64,000 bases of DNA from Chloroflexota bacterium (lineage in GTDB: Bacteria; Chloroflexota; Anaerolineae; Anaerolineales; UBA11579): the NCBI GenBank assembly GCA_019456165.1, contig VRUJ01000019.1, positions 1 to 64,000 of the forward strand, in the 5' to 3' direction. Each line of letters starts with the position of its first letter. Within the stretch, counting starts at the first letter, position 1. The notes below the pieces were generated by a model. The model saw only the letters and a list, made by a program, of their open reading frames with translations. It searched no databases and was not told where the DNA came from. The translations under genes were made by a program, and so were the position numbers. This document shows, in pieces, positions 1-7,802 of this stretch.

Positions 1-57
1 AAGGATCTTGTCTAATGGACTTCATCTTAGAATTTCGTTCAATTTATCTCTCTGTAG

Positions 58-87
58 TTAAACTGTCTGGTGGCTAGAATGTATAAT
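58..87 (+). promoter_or_regulatory. Candidate sigma-70-type promoter
   Basis: A perfect TATAAT lies at 82-87, and TTAAAC at 58-63 is a weak -35 match with an 18-base spacer. It would drive the lipoprotein fragment starting at 199, leaving a long leader of about 105 bases. The rest of 1-198 shows nothing recognisable. This is a motif match only. Confidence 0.3.
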
Positions 88-198
88 GAAGTAAATCATA
101 ATGGCCATAGATTCGGAAGGTTTCTTTCAAGCTGATCACTCCACCCGAAATTTCAATAGCATTAAGATTTTAGTCTAGTAATTAATGAGCAGATAGAA

Positions 199-375
199 AT
201 GGTCACCCAGAATTATTTCAAATCGCGATTTAGAACCCACTTTTTATTGGCATCCCTGGCCCTATTGATTGTGATGCTGACAACGGCTGCCTGCGGTGGA
301 GGCGGTGCGCAATCTGATGCAGTGCAGGTTTCAGCACAAGCCGGTGGTACCGTCACTAGCAACTATTGGGGGCAG
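199..375 (+). pseudogene. 5' fragment of a lipoprotein gene
   Basis: The frame opens with basic residues, a hydrophobic stretch and a lipobox (LTTAAC followed by GGGG), a typical Sec/SPII lipoprotein signal. The mature part continues for only about 25 residues (to GGTVTSNYWGQ). At about 370-380 the DNA becomes the antisense of an oligoendopeptidase F gene. The frame then runs to a stop at 475-477, but those codons are peptidase shadow. The start resembles solute-binding lipoproteins of ABC transporters, but too little is left to name it. It is either a true rearrangement remnant or one side of an assembly join. Confidence 0.6.
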
Positions 376-1771
376 GTCATGGGCATGATGAAGAAATATC
401 GCAGGAAATTACCCATGGCCTCATCGATCATGCCAAGCTGGAAATCTTTGTCATCAGCTTTGATCTCCCGCAGATAGGCACGCGTCATTGCCTGGTTGAA
501 GTTGGAAGCAGTTTCAGTGACAGTAGAAGAGATCGCTCCGTAATCGGAGTAAACGCTGGGCTGGTTTTTATCGAAGTAGTAGCTGTGCATGGAATGGCCC
601 AGCTCATGAGCCAGGGTGCTCAAGCTGGAGATTGTATCGTCATAACTCATGAAAATGTAGGGTGGTTTACGCCCGACCTTGCGGTTTGATGCTGCACCCC
701 CTGGCGTTTTTCAATATTGGGTGCCCAATCGACCCAGCGATCTTCCAGGCAGCCTTTACGCATGATGTTGACGTAATCATCCCCTAGCGGCTGCATGGCG
801 TCACAGATCCAATCAACAGATTGTTTGTAGGAGATTGCAGGCGGGTTTTCTTGGATTGGTGCCCAGCGGTCGTACGAATTGATCTCTTCCAACCCCATCA
901 CCCGGCGTTTGACATCCCAATAGCGCTGCCATAGAGGTAGATTCTCTTTAAAGACATCGATGAGATTATGGAATACTGTGGTTGGGAGGTTGTTGCCAGA
1001 AAGGCGCAGCTCCAGAACGCTGTCAAAATTGCGGGTTTTCGCCAGGAAAACATGCTGCTTAACATTGGCCAGATAGAGTGCGGCGAAGGTGTTTTGCATG
1101 GAAAGATAGCCGTCATTGTAATTTTCCCATGTAGTCTGGCGACGTTTGCGGTCTGGGCTAGTGCGTGAGGAAAAGATTGAAGCCTGGAAGGTGGGGTGTT
1201 CCTCTCCTTGGGAGTCAACTGCAGGTTGGAATTTGAGGTCTGTGTTTGCCAGTTCGCTGAAAGCCTGGTAGACCCCGCTGAAGGGTTCGTCCACCAGACT
1301 GAGCAGCTGCTCGACCTCTTCAGAACGTTGGTGTTTTTGCAGGCGCAGAAGATTGTCAAAATAGTGAGTATATATCTTCAGGCGAGGTTCTTGATCTGCC
1401 CAGGTGTGCAGAGTTTCTCCAATTTCCAGTAGTTGTGGGTCCATGAAGGCTGCGGCGGCGCGGAATTGGCTTTCCAGGCTGGAAGCCTGACCAATGAAAC
1501 GTTTTGCGTCTGGGTCGCTGCTGTCCACGTTACTAGCCCAACGGACGTACGAAGTCAGGATCATGACCCGCTCCCAGTGTTTTTGATACAGCTCAAACCA
1601 GTCGGCTAAGACGCTGGGTCCTTCTTTAAGGCGTCCATTGTATTCGGTAAGTTGGGGCAGTTCGGCAAGGGCTTGCTCAAATTCCTTTTCGCACTCATCC
1701 CAATTGGCATATACGGTTTCTTTTTTCCAGGTGCTCTCAATCGGTGCGTCTTTTCTTTCTAAAACGGTCAT
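372..1771 (-). pseudogene. pepF: Oligoendopeptidase F (M3 family), frameshifted and 3'-truncated
   Basis: The N-terminal 350 or so residues (start 1771) match the M3B oligopeptidase family, zinc metallopeptidases that cut short cytosolic peptides. The zinc motif HELGHSMH lies in a second frame, 363-650. The two frames join if the C5 run at 697-701 (G5 on the coding strand) had one more base: the merged product would then read through NRKVGRKPPYIF into the MSYDDTISS segment. The second fragment stops matching after FLRYFFIMP near 375, so roughly the last 130 residues of a usual 590-600 aa enzyme are missing, including the C-terminal helical part. The frameshift alone could be a sequencing error; the missing 3' end could not be explained that way. 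As written no active enzyme is made. Confidence 0.85.
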
Positions 1772-1807
1772 GGCGGCCTCCGCTTGGGTGGATTGGGTAT
1801 TATGATT

Positions 1808-2149
1808 TTAGCATAAAGTTGACCGCAAGCAGGCAAGAGAAAGGCTATCAACCATCTCACTGCGCTCTGCGGTGTTTACGCGTGAGTCGTCCAAATCCAC
1901 ACGGCTCCAATTGGAATCCAGCACAACAATGGAACTCTCAAATGTGTCTAATTCCAATTCAAACCAGATCTGCACAACTTCAGGGGACTCATCCACTATT
2001 TCCCCGTCTGAGGGTTTCGATCGTGTAACAGATGAATGTGCCTGCGTGGTACCATTTGGGATCAAGACAAACAGGAATGTAACCAAAAATATTATATTAA
2101 TTAAGATGCGACGTTCTTTTAGAAATAATCTCATTGCACTTGCGATCAT
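1808..2149 (-). pseudogene. copC: CopC-domain copper protein, C-terminally truncated
   Basis: Residues 1-37 hold a signal or anchor segment. The chain then starts with HSSVTRSKPSDGEIV and continues through PEVVQIWFELELDTF, the classic start of the CopC/YcnJ beta-sandwich, a periplasmic Cu-binding fold. The match runs to about VNTAERSEMV and then gives way to an unrelated 13-residue tail (DSLSLACLRSTLC) at about 1808-1850. The usual last strands, with the TYTVRW and DGHP-like motifs, are gone, as is any CopD part. It lies immediately upstream of the pepF remnant on the same strand. I read it as a broken gene whose 3' end was lost in the same event that trimmed pepF and the lipoprotein gene. 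The start at 2149 has no clear ribosome binding site; an ATG at 2134 is an alternative. Confidence 0.6.
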
Positions 2150-2188
2150 AACAACACTTTTATTGCTGGGATATTTATTAGCGGGAGT

Positions 2189-3436
2189 TTATAGCGATTT
2201 GAAACGCCGGGCCAGAGTGGCCCCATTCTGCCTCATTTCAGCCATCAACTCTGGGGTAATAGTGCTGAGATTTTGAGATTGGGCAAAAGCTTCCACACCT
2301 TTCTCTATCATCGGCCGCAAGGCTGCTGGCACTCTAGCGAGTCTTTCTTGAGCTTCTTGGGTCCATATTGGCGAATGGTTATTTTTGGATGTTTGGCTTT
2401 CCTCAATAAAGATCCTTTTTGAGGAATCTGGCTGATAATCACACCAAGGATCTTCGGCCATCAAATTGTTGGTTGCTGCTAACGCGCGGGCGCGGCAGCC
2501 GCCGCAAACCTTGTCAAAATCGCATATTCCGCAGCGACCTTGTAGTGAAGGCTGGCGAAGTTGTCGAAAAACAATGTCATTTTCCCAAATTTGCGTAAAA
2601 TCTTCAGTGCGCAAGTTGCCAAGTGTTTGCGGTATGTATGGGCACGGCGTGATATCGCCTTCAGGTGTGATGCGGCAGTAAGACTTACCGGCCATACAGC
2701 CCACCGCCTGTGTCGCGAAATCATTGTTGTTAGCGAATGCAAGACGCTTGAAATGCGGCGCACAACGCGCACGCACCAACATTTTGCCTTGATATTCATC
2801 TTGAGATAACACTAATTGTTTTAGAGCAGTCTCATATTGGGCGGGTGTTATGTCGCTCATTTCTTGGCCGCGGCCAGTACACACAAGAAAGAAGAGGTGG
2901 AAAGCAATTGCTCCCCGTTCTGCAGCAAAGGAGATCAGTTCGGGAATGTGACCATGGTTTTCGGCGGTAGCAGTAGTATGGATTTGTACAGCAATTCCGT
3001 GCTCGCGGCACTTATCGATTCCCGCAATGGTTTTATCCCAAGCCCCAGGCATTCCGCGGAATGCATCGTGTTTGTGTGAGTACAGAGAATCAACACTTAC
3101 CCCAACTGCATTCAGCCCAGTATCAACCAGCTTTTTTACTCTTGCTTCGGCCAGCAACGTTCCATTGGTCCCTAATACTGGAAGAAGGCCGCGACTAACA
3201 GAATGGGAGATTAAATCATCCAGATCTGCTCTCAATAAAGGCTCACCCCCGGTTAAAACCAACATGGCTCCAGGGCAGTAATCCGCTAGTTGGTCAATAA
3301 AGCGCATGCCTTCTGCGGTGGTTAGTTCCCCCCGGTCGGAACTACGTGCATTAGCATCCAGGTAGCAATGGCTGCATTGCAAATTACACTGGCGGGTCAG
3401 GTTCCAGGAAACCAACCTGGGGGCGAATTCGTTCAT
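2189..3436 (-). CDS. Radical SAM/SPASM protein (NirJ/AhbC/AhbD-like) with C-terminal PCP_red domain
   Basis: The 415 aa protein opens like the heme-modifying radical SAM enzymes NirJ, AhbC and AhbD (SWNLTRQCNLQCSHCY): the CX3CX2C cluster ligands are C17, C21 and C24. A glycine-rich LTGGEPLL SAM-binding segment follows. The C-terminal SPASM region is cysteine-rich (CMAGKSYC, CPY, CGICDFDKVCGGC) and should bind auxiliary Fe-S clusters. After about residue 360 comes a PCP_red-type helical domain starting WTQEAQERL and ending in ITPELMAEMR. The ATG at 3436 shares its A with the upstream TGA (TGATG); a TTG three bases earlier is also possible. It is the last gene of the oxidase operon, which suggests a cofactor-maturation role, perhaps on heme. 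The reaction is an inference; peptide-modifying SPASM activity is the main alternative. Confidence 0.85.
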   Translation of the reverse strand: MNEFAPRLVSWNLTRQCNLQCSHCYLDANARSSDRGELTTAEGMRFIDQLADYCPGAMLVLTGGEPLLRADLDDLISHSVSRGLLPVLGTNGTLLAEARVKKLVDTGLNAVGVSVDSLYSHKHDAFRGMPGAWDKTIAGIDKCREHGIAVQIHTTATAENHGHIPELISFAAERGAIAFHLFFLVCTGRGQEMSDITPAQYETALKQLVLSQDEYQGKMLVRARCAPHFKRLAFANNNDFATQAVGCMAGKSYCRITPEGDITPCPYIPQTLGNLRTEDFTQIWENDIVFRQLRQPSLQGRCGICDFDKVCGGCRARALAATNNLMAEDPWCDYQPDSSKRIFIEESQTSKNNHSPIWTQEAQERLARVPAALRPMIEKGVEAFAQSQNLSTITPELMAEMRQNGATLARRFKSL

Positions 3437-3864
3437 CAACCTGCCAGCGCTCGTTTGGCATTATCCATGAATTCCAATGTGATCTCAGCTAACCCCAAAC
3501 TTCGGGCATAATCATTGTATGTTTTACGGATAACCGGTTGCACAAATTTGGGATGTTGAGCCAGACGTTCTTCGGCTTCTGAGGTCCAAACTGGTTCAGG
3601 TAACGTGGAATCTAATATTGGTTGTTGAATTTTAGATTGGGTCAACGATGAACGCAATGTTGCCATTGGTTTATAAGAACTTTTATCTTTTCCAAATTGA
3701 ACCCCCAATGATTTTACAAGTTGTGCTTCTCCGCTGTTTGTAAGCATCGAAACATTGTGCTCGCACTTGGGGCATTTGAACGCCAAATTCAAGCCATTTC
3801 CGTTTTCGGAACCATTTTCTTCCAGTTTCATGGGTTCATTGCAGGGGATACACAAAAATTTCAT
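3436..3864 (-). CDS. Zinc-ribbon protein with C-terminal PCP_red domain
   Basis: A 142 aa protein. The N-terminus carries two CxxC pairs (C5/C8 and C31/C34) that look like a zinc ribbon or rubredoxin-like knuckle. A variable linker follows, and the last 50 residues (from VWTSEAEERL to EFMDNAKRAL) are a PCP_red domain, the small helical domain first described at the C-terminus of light-independent protochlorophyllide reductase subunit B. I start it at the ATG at 3864, preceded by AAGGA, rather than at a longer in-frame start inside the Mrp gene. Its stop overlaps the radical SAM start, so the two are probably translationally coupled. No family function is known to me; it may be an adaptor for the PCP_red partners or a metal carrier. 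Confidence 0.75.
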   Translation of the reverse strand: MKFLCIPCNEPMKLEENGSENGNGLNLAFKCPKCEHNVSMLTNSGEAQLVKSLGVQFGKDKSSYKPMATLRSSLTQSKIQQPILDSTLPEPVWTSEAEERLAQHPKFVQPVIRKTYNDYARSLGLAEITLEFMDNAKRALAG

Positions 3865-3874
3865 GGGTTTTTCC

Positions 3875-4762
3875 TTAAGATAATTCTCTAAGCTTATTGG
3901 CCAAAAGCTTGATCTCACCTACAGAAGGGGAATTTGGGTGAGTCAGTACAAGGGGCTTGCCCTCATCGCAACCCAACGCCAGCCGAGGATCAAACGGAAT
4001 TGAGCTTAGTAAGGGCAGCCCTAAAGAATTGGCCATGCGCTGCCCTTTTGGTTTGGAGTTAAAAAGTGGGCTGATTTGAGAGCATTCTGGGCAAACATAT
4101 CCAGCCATGTTTTCTACCAAGCCCAACAGCTTTCCGCCAGACTCTTGTACCGCACGTACAGATTTCTTCACGACTAATTGAGATATTCCTGAAGGTATTG
4201 TTACAGCCAGACCGGTGATGCCTGGAATCCACCTGGCCAGGGTTGATAAATGGTTTGCTCCAGGGGGAAGATCAACTAGTAAATAATCAAGCTCGCCCCA
4301 AATTGTGTCCGCTAAAAATTCTCTGATCGTGCTTGTTTCAATAGTTCCCCGCCAGACAAATGCATCTTCCGCCAAACCAGTCGCGTGCTTCCAGGACAAA
4401 GCGGTATCATAAGATTCAAGGAAAAGATCCATGGACATTACTTTCACACCTAAGACCCCGATTGCAGGCTCAACACCGTCTGGTTTTAGATATAGATTCT
4501 GATTGCGAGCATCAAGCATTTTCGTTAAAGTGGGGCCATTTAGATCCGCGTCTAATGCACCCACACGAAAACCTTCATCAGCTAACGCAGCCGCCAGGTT
4601 TGAGGTAAGCGCGCTTTTACCTACCCCACCTTTACCGCTCGAAATTGCGATCACCTGCCCAATTTCTTTCATTCTTTCAGCGAGGCGTTCTTGTTGGGAA
4701 ATCACCTGGCCTAAAATATCAGAGCCACCATCCCCTTCTATGTCAGCATATTTTCGTTCCAT
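3875..4762 (-). CDS. mrp: Mrp/NBP35-type P-loop ATPase (Fe-S carrier)
   Basis: A 295 aa SIMIBI-class ATPase. The deviant Walker A motif GKGGVGKS is at residues 43-50, DADLNGPT follows at about 71-78, the VDLPPGA segment is at 163-169, and a CPEC pair (C224, C227) marks the site where Mrp/ApbC proteins bind a bridging [4Fe-4S] cluster as dimers. The family delivers Fe-S clusters to target enzymes in the cytoplasm. Here it sits between the stress protein and two cysteine-rich proteins, one of them a radical SAM enzyme with probably several clusters, so a dedicated cluster supplier is a reasonable inference. The start ATG overlaps the preceding stop (TAATG at 4760-4764). The length is near that of the core family; the N-terminal MIP18-like domain of some Mrp proteins is absent. 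Confidence 0.88.
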   Translation of the reverse strand: MERKYADIEGDGGSDILGQVISQQERLAERMKEIGQVIAISSGKGGVGKSALTSNLAAALADEGFRVGALDADLNGPTLTKMLDARNQNLYLKPDGVEPAIGVLGVKVMSMDLFLESYDTALSWKHATGLAEDAFVWRGTIETSTIREFLADTIWGELDYLLVDLPPGANHLSTLARWIPGITGLAVTIPSGISQLVVKKSVRAVQESGGKLLGLVENMAGYVCPECSQISPLFNSKPKGQRMANSLGLPLLSSIPFDPRLALGCDEGKPLVLTHPNSPSVGEIKLLANKLRELS

Positions 4763-6675
4763 TACATTCCTAACCTTTCGCGTGCTTCAAGCATGAGATC
4801 CACATCTACTTCCGATAAACCTTTTTCACGCGCATAATCATCTATCGATTTGCGTGCAAAACTACGCGCAAATGGAGGTACGTTCTCCAATCTTTTTATA
4901 GCTTCGGGAGCCCAGGGAATTTCCTCAAAATCATCTGTGTAGACATCTTGTTGTTGAGATATTGGAAAGAATTTTTGGGCGGTCAAAAGCACATTGCAGG
5001 GAGCCAAGCGCAGCAAATTCTCTGCAGTTGCTCCTAAATCAAGCCCCTCGTCAGCGTGGACTCCAAGACGCCCTAAAATGATTAGAGAAGGTTGGTCTTT
5101 TTCAATGTAGTCGAGGATGGTTTGGAAAGGTTTGCCTTCTAGTAAAGTGGTTGTGATCTCCATTCCGTCATCGGCTGCAACGGTTTTGGCCGTCTCTAAA
5201 TGGCCGCTGTAGATTTTGGCTATGCCCTTATCAATGATCTCATCATGCAGTTTTTCTTGTTCTTTGAAGCGGAATACTTTACTAGCCTCAGGGGTCAAGA
5301 CACCCTCCAAACCTCGGAAGGCAACCGTGTGAAAATGAGGGTCGTAAGCAGCCACTGCTTCAACTGTCGCATTTGTGGCCTGGGCGAGAGCAACCCCTAA
5401 GCGCACTCCTGCAAACGATTGCGGGCTTCCATCTACAGCAATAAATATCTTCCCATCGATTGATTTGTCATTTTTGACTATCAATAGATTTGCTCTAGAA
5501 CGACGCGCGACGCGTTCGGTTACGCTGCCTATTTGAGCGCCTGGCACCGCACCAAGGCCGCGTGCTCCCATAACCACCAGGTCGTAATCAGCCTCCTCAA
5601 TTTCTGCGATTAAAGCTGCATAGTTCTTTCCCTCCCGCCTTTTACCTACAAATTTTACATCTGCTGATTTGCTGCTCTCTGCAAGAGCTTGCAAATAAGA
5701 GTCGGAGATCAACTCTAGACTTTCTGTGATTAAAGAATCGTGGATTTTTCGTTGGCGTTCTAATTCTATTGGTTCTTGATATTTTGCTGGCAGTCCGCTT
5801 TCCATTTGTTTAAAACGGTCATCGTGGAGTTTGGCTGCGTAGACATGTGTACCCGTGATGGTGGCATCGAATTGTCTGGCTATTTGTAGGCCTAGATTGA
5901 TGCAGAGATCGGAGTATTTCGAATTATCAACGGGGATGAGGATTTCTTTAATTTCAACAGGCGGTGTTTTAACCTGTTGTTTATCAAACTGCCTTCCCGC
6001 TCTCCCATGAAAAGGGGATTTATCATATACCTCTTGCACCCAAACCAAATAACCAAGTGGATAGTTAGGTTGGTGAATGTGAAAACGGTCGTGTTCAAAC
6101 AATTGTCTCGCAAGATAAACGAATTGGAAACTTTTATCCTCCGGGCCGACTATCTGTGCAAGCGCGTTTATCTGAAAACTGGGATAATCGGGGCCATCCC
6201 CGGTGTAATGCAAAGTTATACGAGGGTCATCCATGAGATTCTTGTAGGTCTGACCTTGAAAGATTTCCAGCAAACCTAAACGCCTGAAATCAATGTGGTC
6301 TGGGTTTTCATAAAACTCACGCGCCACCGCTATGCGCTCTCCTAAGGTTTCCTTCCAGGGTCTCCCTTGACATTTATCGAGGCAGTTATCGAATAACGCG
6401 ATGTAATGATCAAGATAATCATCTTTCGGGGTGAAGCCAGTGCCTTTAGTGGCCGCGTGGGTTATGAACTCAGCTGCATGTCTCAGTGTGATAACCACCG
6501 GAAGGTGAGCGCTAAACCGAGCAGGACGTTTACCTTTGGCAACATTTGCATAAGCTCCCCGTCTGGCAGACATCTGCCATTCAATAAATTCTTTGGGCAG
6601 TTGAATAGCTGAAGACTCTCCCCTGGGTAAAGTTGCTTTACCTCGGGAGTGATCTTTGATAATTATCTCACTCAT
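4762..6675 (-). CDS. Tandem universal stress protein with novel N-terminal domain and C-terminal PCP_red domain
   Basis: 637 aa in four parts. Residues 1-235 are a domain I do not recognise (it includes KDDYLDHYIALFDNCLDKC and FEHDRFHIHQPNYPLGYLVW). Two UspA domains follow at about 240-401 and 407-566. The first keeps the nucleotide-binding pattern GARGLG..GS (369-384); the second has GRLGVH..GAT (535-550). A PCP_red domain spans about 588-632 (WAPEAIKRLENVPPF). Ordinary tandem USPs are about 280-320 aa, so this one is more than twice the usual size. It is inside the oxidase operon, its stop overlapping the mrp start. It probably senses adenine nucleotides and couples energy state to the respiratory proteins, but this is inferred from domains only. 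Confidence 0.8.
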   Translation of the reverse strand: MSEIIIKDHSRGKATLPRGESSAIQLPKEFIEWQMSARRGAYANVAKGKRPARFSAHLPVVITLRHAAEFITHAATKGTGFTPKDDYLDHYIALFDNCLDKCQGRPWKETLGERIAVAREFYENPDHIDFRRLGLLEIFQGQTYKNLMDDPRITLHYTGDGPDYPSFQINALAQIVGPEDKSFQFVYLARQLFEHDRFHIHQPNYPLGYLVWVQEVYDKSPFHGRAGRQFDKQQVKTPPVEIKEILIPVDNSKYSDLCINLGLQIARQFDATITGTHVYAAKLHDDRFKQMESGLPAKYQEPIELERQRKIHDSLITESLELISDSYLQALAESSKSADVKFVGKRREGKNYAALIAEIEEADYDLVVMGARGLGAVPGAQIGSVTERVARRSRANLLIVKNDKSIDGKIFIAVDGSPQSFAGVRLGVALAQATNATVEAVAAYDPHFHTVAFRGLEGVLTPEASKVFRFKEQEKLHDEIIDKGIAKIYSGHLETAKTVAADDGMEITTTLLEGKPFQTILDYIEKDQPSLIILGRLGVHADEGLDLGATAENLLRLAPCNVLLTAQKFFPISQQQDVYTDDFEEIPWAPEAIKRLENVPPFARSFARKSIDDYAREKGLSEVDVDLMLEARERLGM

Positions 6676-6734
6676 AATATAAACCTTCCAAACTCAACAC
6701 CGTCTGTACTCTAAATACTATTAAGAATTATTAT

Positions 6735-7145
6735 TCACTCCGCTTCTTTATCCAAACCGATACCGCCAACCAGGGAACCCGCTGTACCAGCGATAATTTG
6801 AGCGAGCGGCCAAACGAACGAGAAAGTAGAATCGTCAGCTGCCAAGCCGGGGAGTGGATCAGGCAGTAGTTCCAATGTTTGGCCTACGAGATAGATCACC
6901 GCGAAAGTTCCAAAATAGAGCAGCGCAATCATGGCTCCATTTAGTGGCTCACCCGTTTTTGCCTGGCGCGCAACGAGTAGCGAGCTGATGAAAAGTCCGG
7001 CAACCCCGACCCAGGCAAGCCACCAAGAATTTTCAAAAGCAATAGTTAAGGGAAGCCCAATGACTAAACTAATTACAACACTAAGACCATAACCCAACCA
7101 TATTTTTCTCCAGTGAAAATCTGGCTCAACTGTCGAGGTTGTCAT
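6735..7145 (-). CDS. Small membrane protein of the oxidase operon
   Basis: 136 aa with about four hydrophobic segments (near residues 17-33, 40-58, 70-88 and 108-128), a charged start and an acidic end (GLDKEAE). I do not recognise a family. It sits 11 bases downstream of the cytochrome c gene and upstream of the stress-protein gene on the same strand. By context it is a candidate accessory or structural subunit of the bd-like oxidase. No heme-ligand histidines stand out inside the helices, since its one histidine lies before the first helix. Confidence 0.65.
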   Translation of the reverse strand: MTTSTVEPDFHWRKIWLGYGLSVVISLVIGLPLTIAFENSWWLAWVGVAGLFISSLLVARQAKTGEPLNGAMIALLYFGTFAVIYLVGQTLELLPDPLPGLAADDSTFSFVWPLAQIIAGTAGSLVGGIGLDKEAE

Positions 7146-7156
7146 TATTTTTTCCT

Positions 7157-7801
7157 TTATTTAAGTGATAAGAGGTAAGCTACAATATCTTCAAAGGGTT
7201 CATCTCCGATAATTTCAGCTAAGCCTGGCGGCATTATCGGTTCAAAACCCTCGACGACGAAGGCAGTCGGGTCTTGTATTGATTGGCGGATATATTCCTC
7301 GGCTGTCAAGCCTTCTACCTGGGTAGCTGCGCGTGTACCAATTTCAGCCATATCAGGACCACGCGTACCGCCCTGCCCATCTACCGCGTGGCAAAGTATG
7401 CAAGTAGTGGCTGAATTCAGAAATTGCGCTTCACCGCGGGCAACAGGATCGTCTATGATGACAAGTTGCTCCTCAGGGAGTTGGAATTGTGGGAACACCA
7501 TTCCAACCAAAACCAGAAAGCCAACCGTCGCGAGAAAAACAGCGCTTATACGAAACCAGATACCGAATGTGGTTTTTGGAGTACTCGGTGTTGGTGATTC
7601 AAGCAAATAGAAAAACACTGCTCCTAAAATTGCGATTGCTGTATAGAAAACCTGGAAAGGTAACCCCAAACGCCAACCTGACTCCTCTGGCAAAAACACG
7701 GGCAGTATCCAGATAGCTGCCAGGAATATAACAATTGTTATCAAGTGCCACTTTAGGCGAGCAATTAGACTTTGTCGATTGAATGTTTTTTGATCAGACA
7801 T
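7157..7801 (-). CDS. Membrane-anchored c-type cytochrome
   Basis: 214 aa from the ATG at 7801 (a longer frame runs back into cydA, but this ATG follows the cydA stop by one base). Three hydrophobic segments lie at about residues 18-37, 48-66 and 82-104. A single cytochrome c domain follows, with heme site CILCH (C134, C137, H138), GPDMAEIG, and a probable axial Met at 190 in FEPIMPPG. The domain should face the outside of the cytoplasmic membrane. Its place directly after a CydA-type gene suggests that it feeds electrons to, or takes them from, that subunit, unlike canonical quinol-only bd oxidases. Confidence 0.85.
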   Translation of the reverse strand: MSDQKTFNRQSLIARLKWHLITIVIFLAAIWILPVFLPEESGWRLGLPFQVFYTAIAILGAVFFYLLESPTPSTPKTTFGIWFRISAVFLATVGFLVLVGMVFPQFQLPEEQLVIIDDPVARGEAQFLNSATTCILCHAVDGQGGTRGPDMAEIGTRAATQVEGLTAEEYIRQSIQDPTAFVVEGFEPIMPPGLAEIIGDEPFEDIVAYLLSLK

Positions 7802-7802
7802 T

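Noticed and set aside
1872-2276. 134-codon plus-strand ORF across copC
   Set aside because: It is antisense to the recognisable CopC domain and the radical SAM C-terminus, with no family features.
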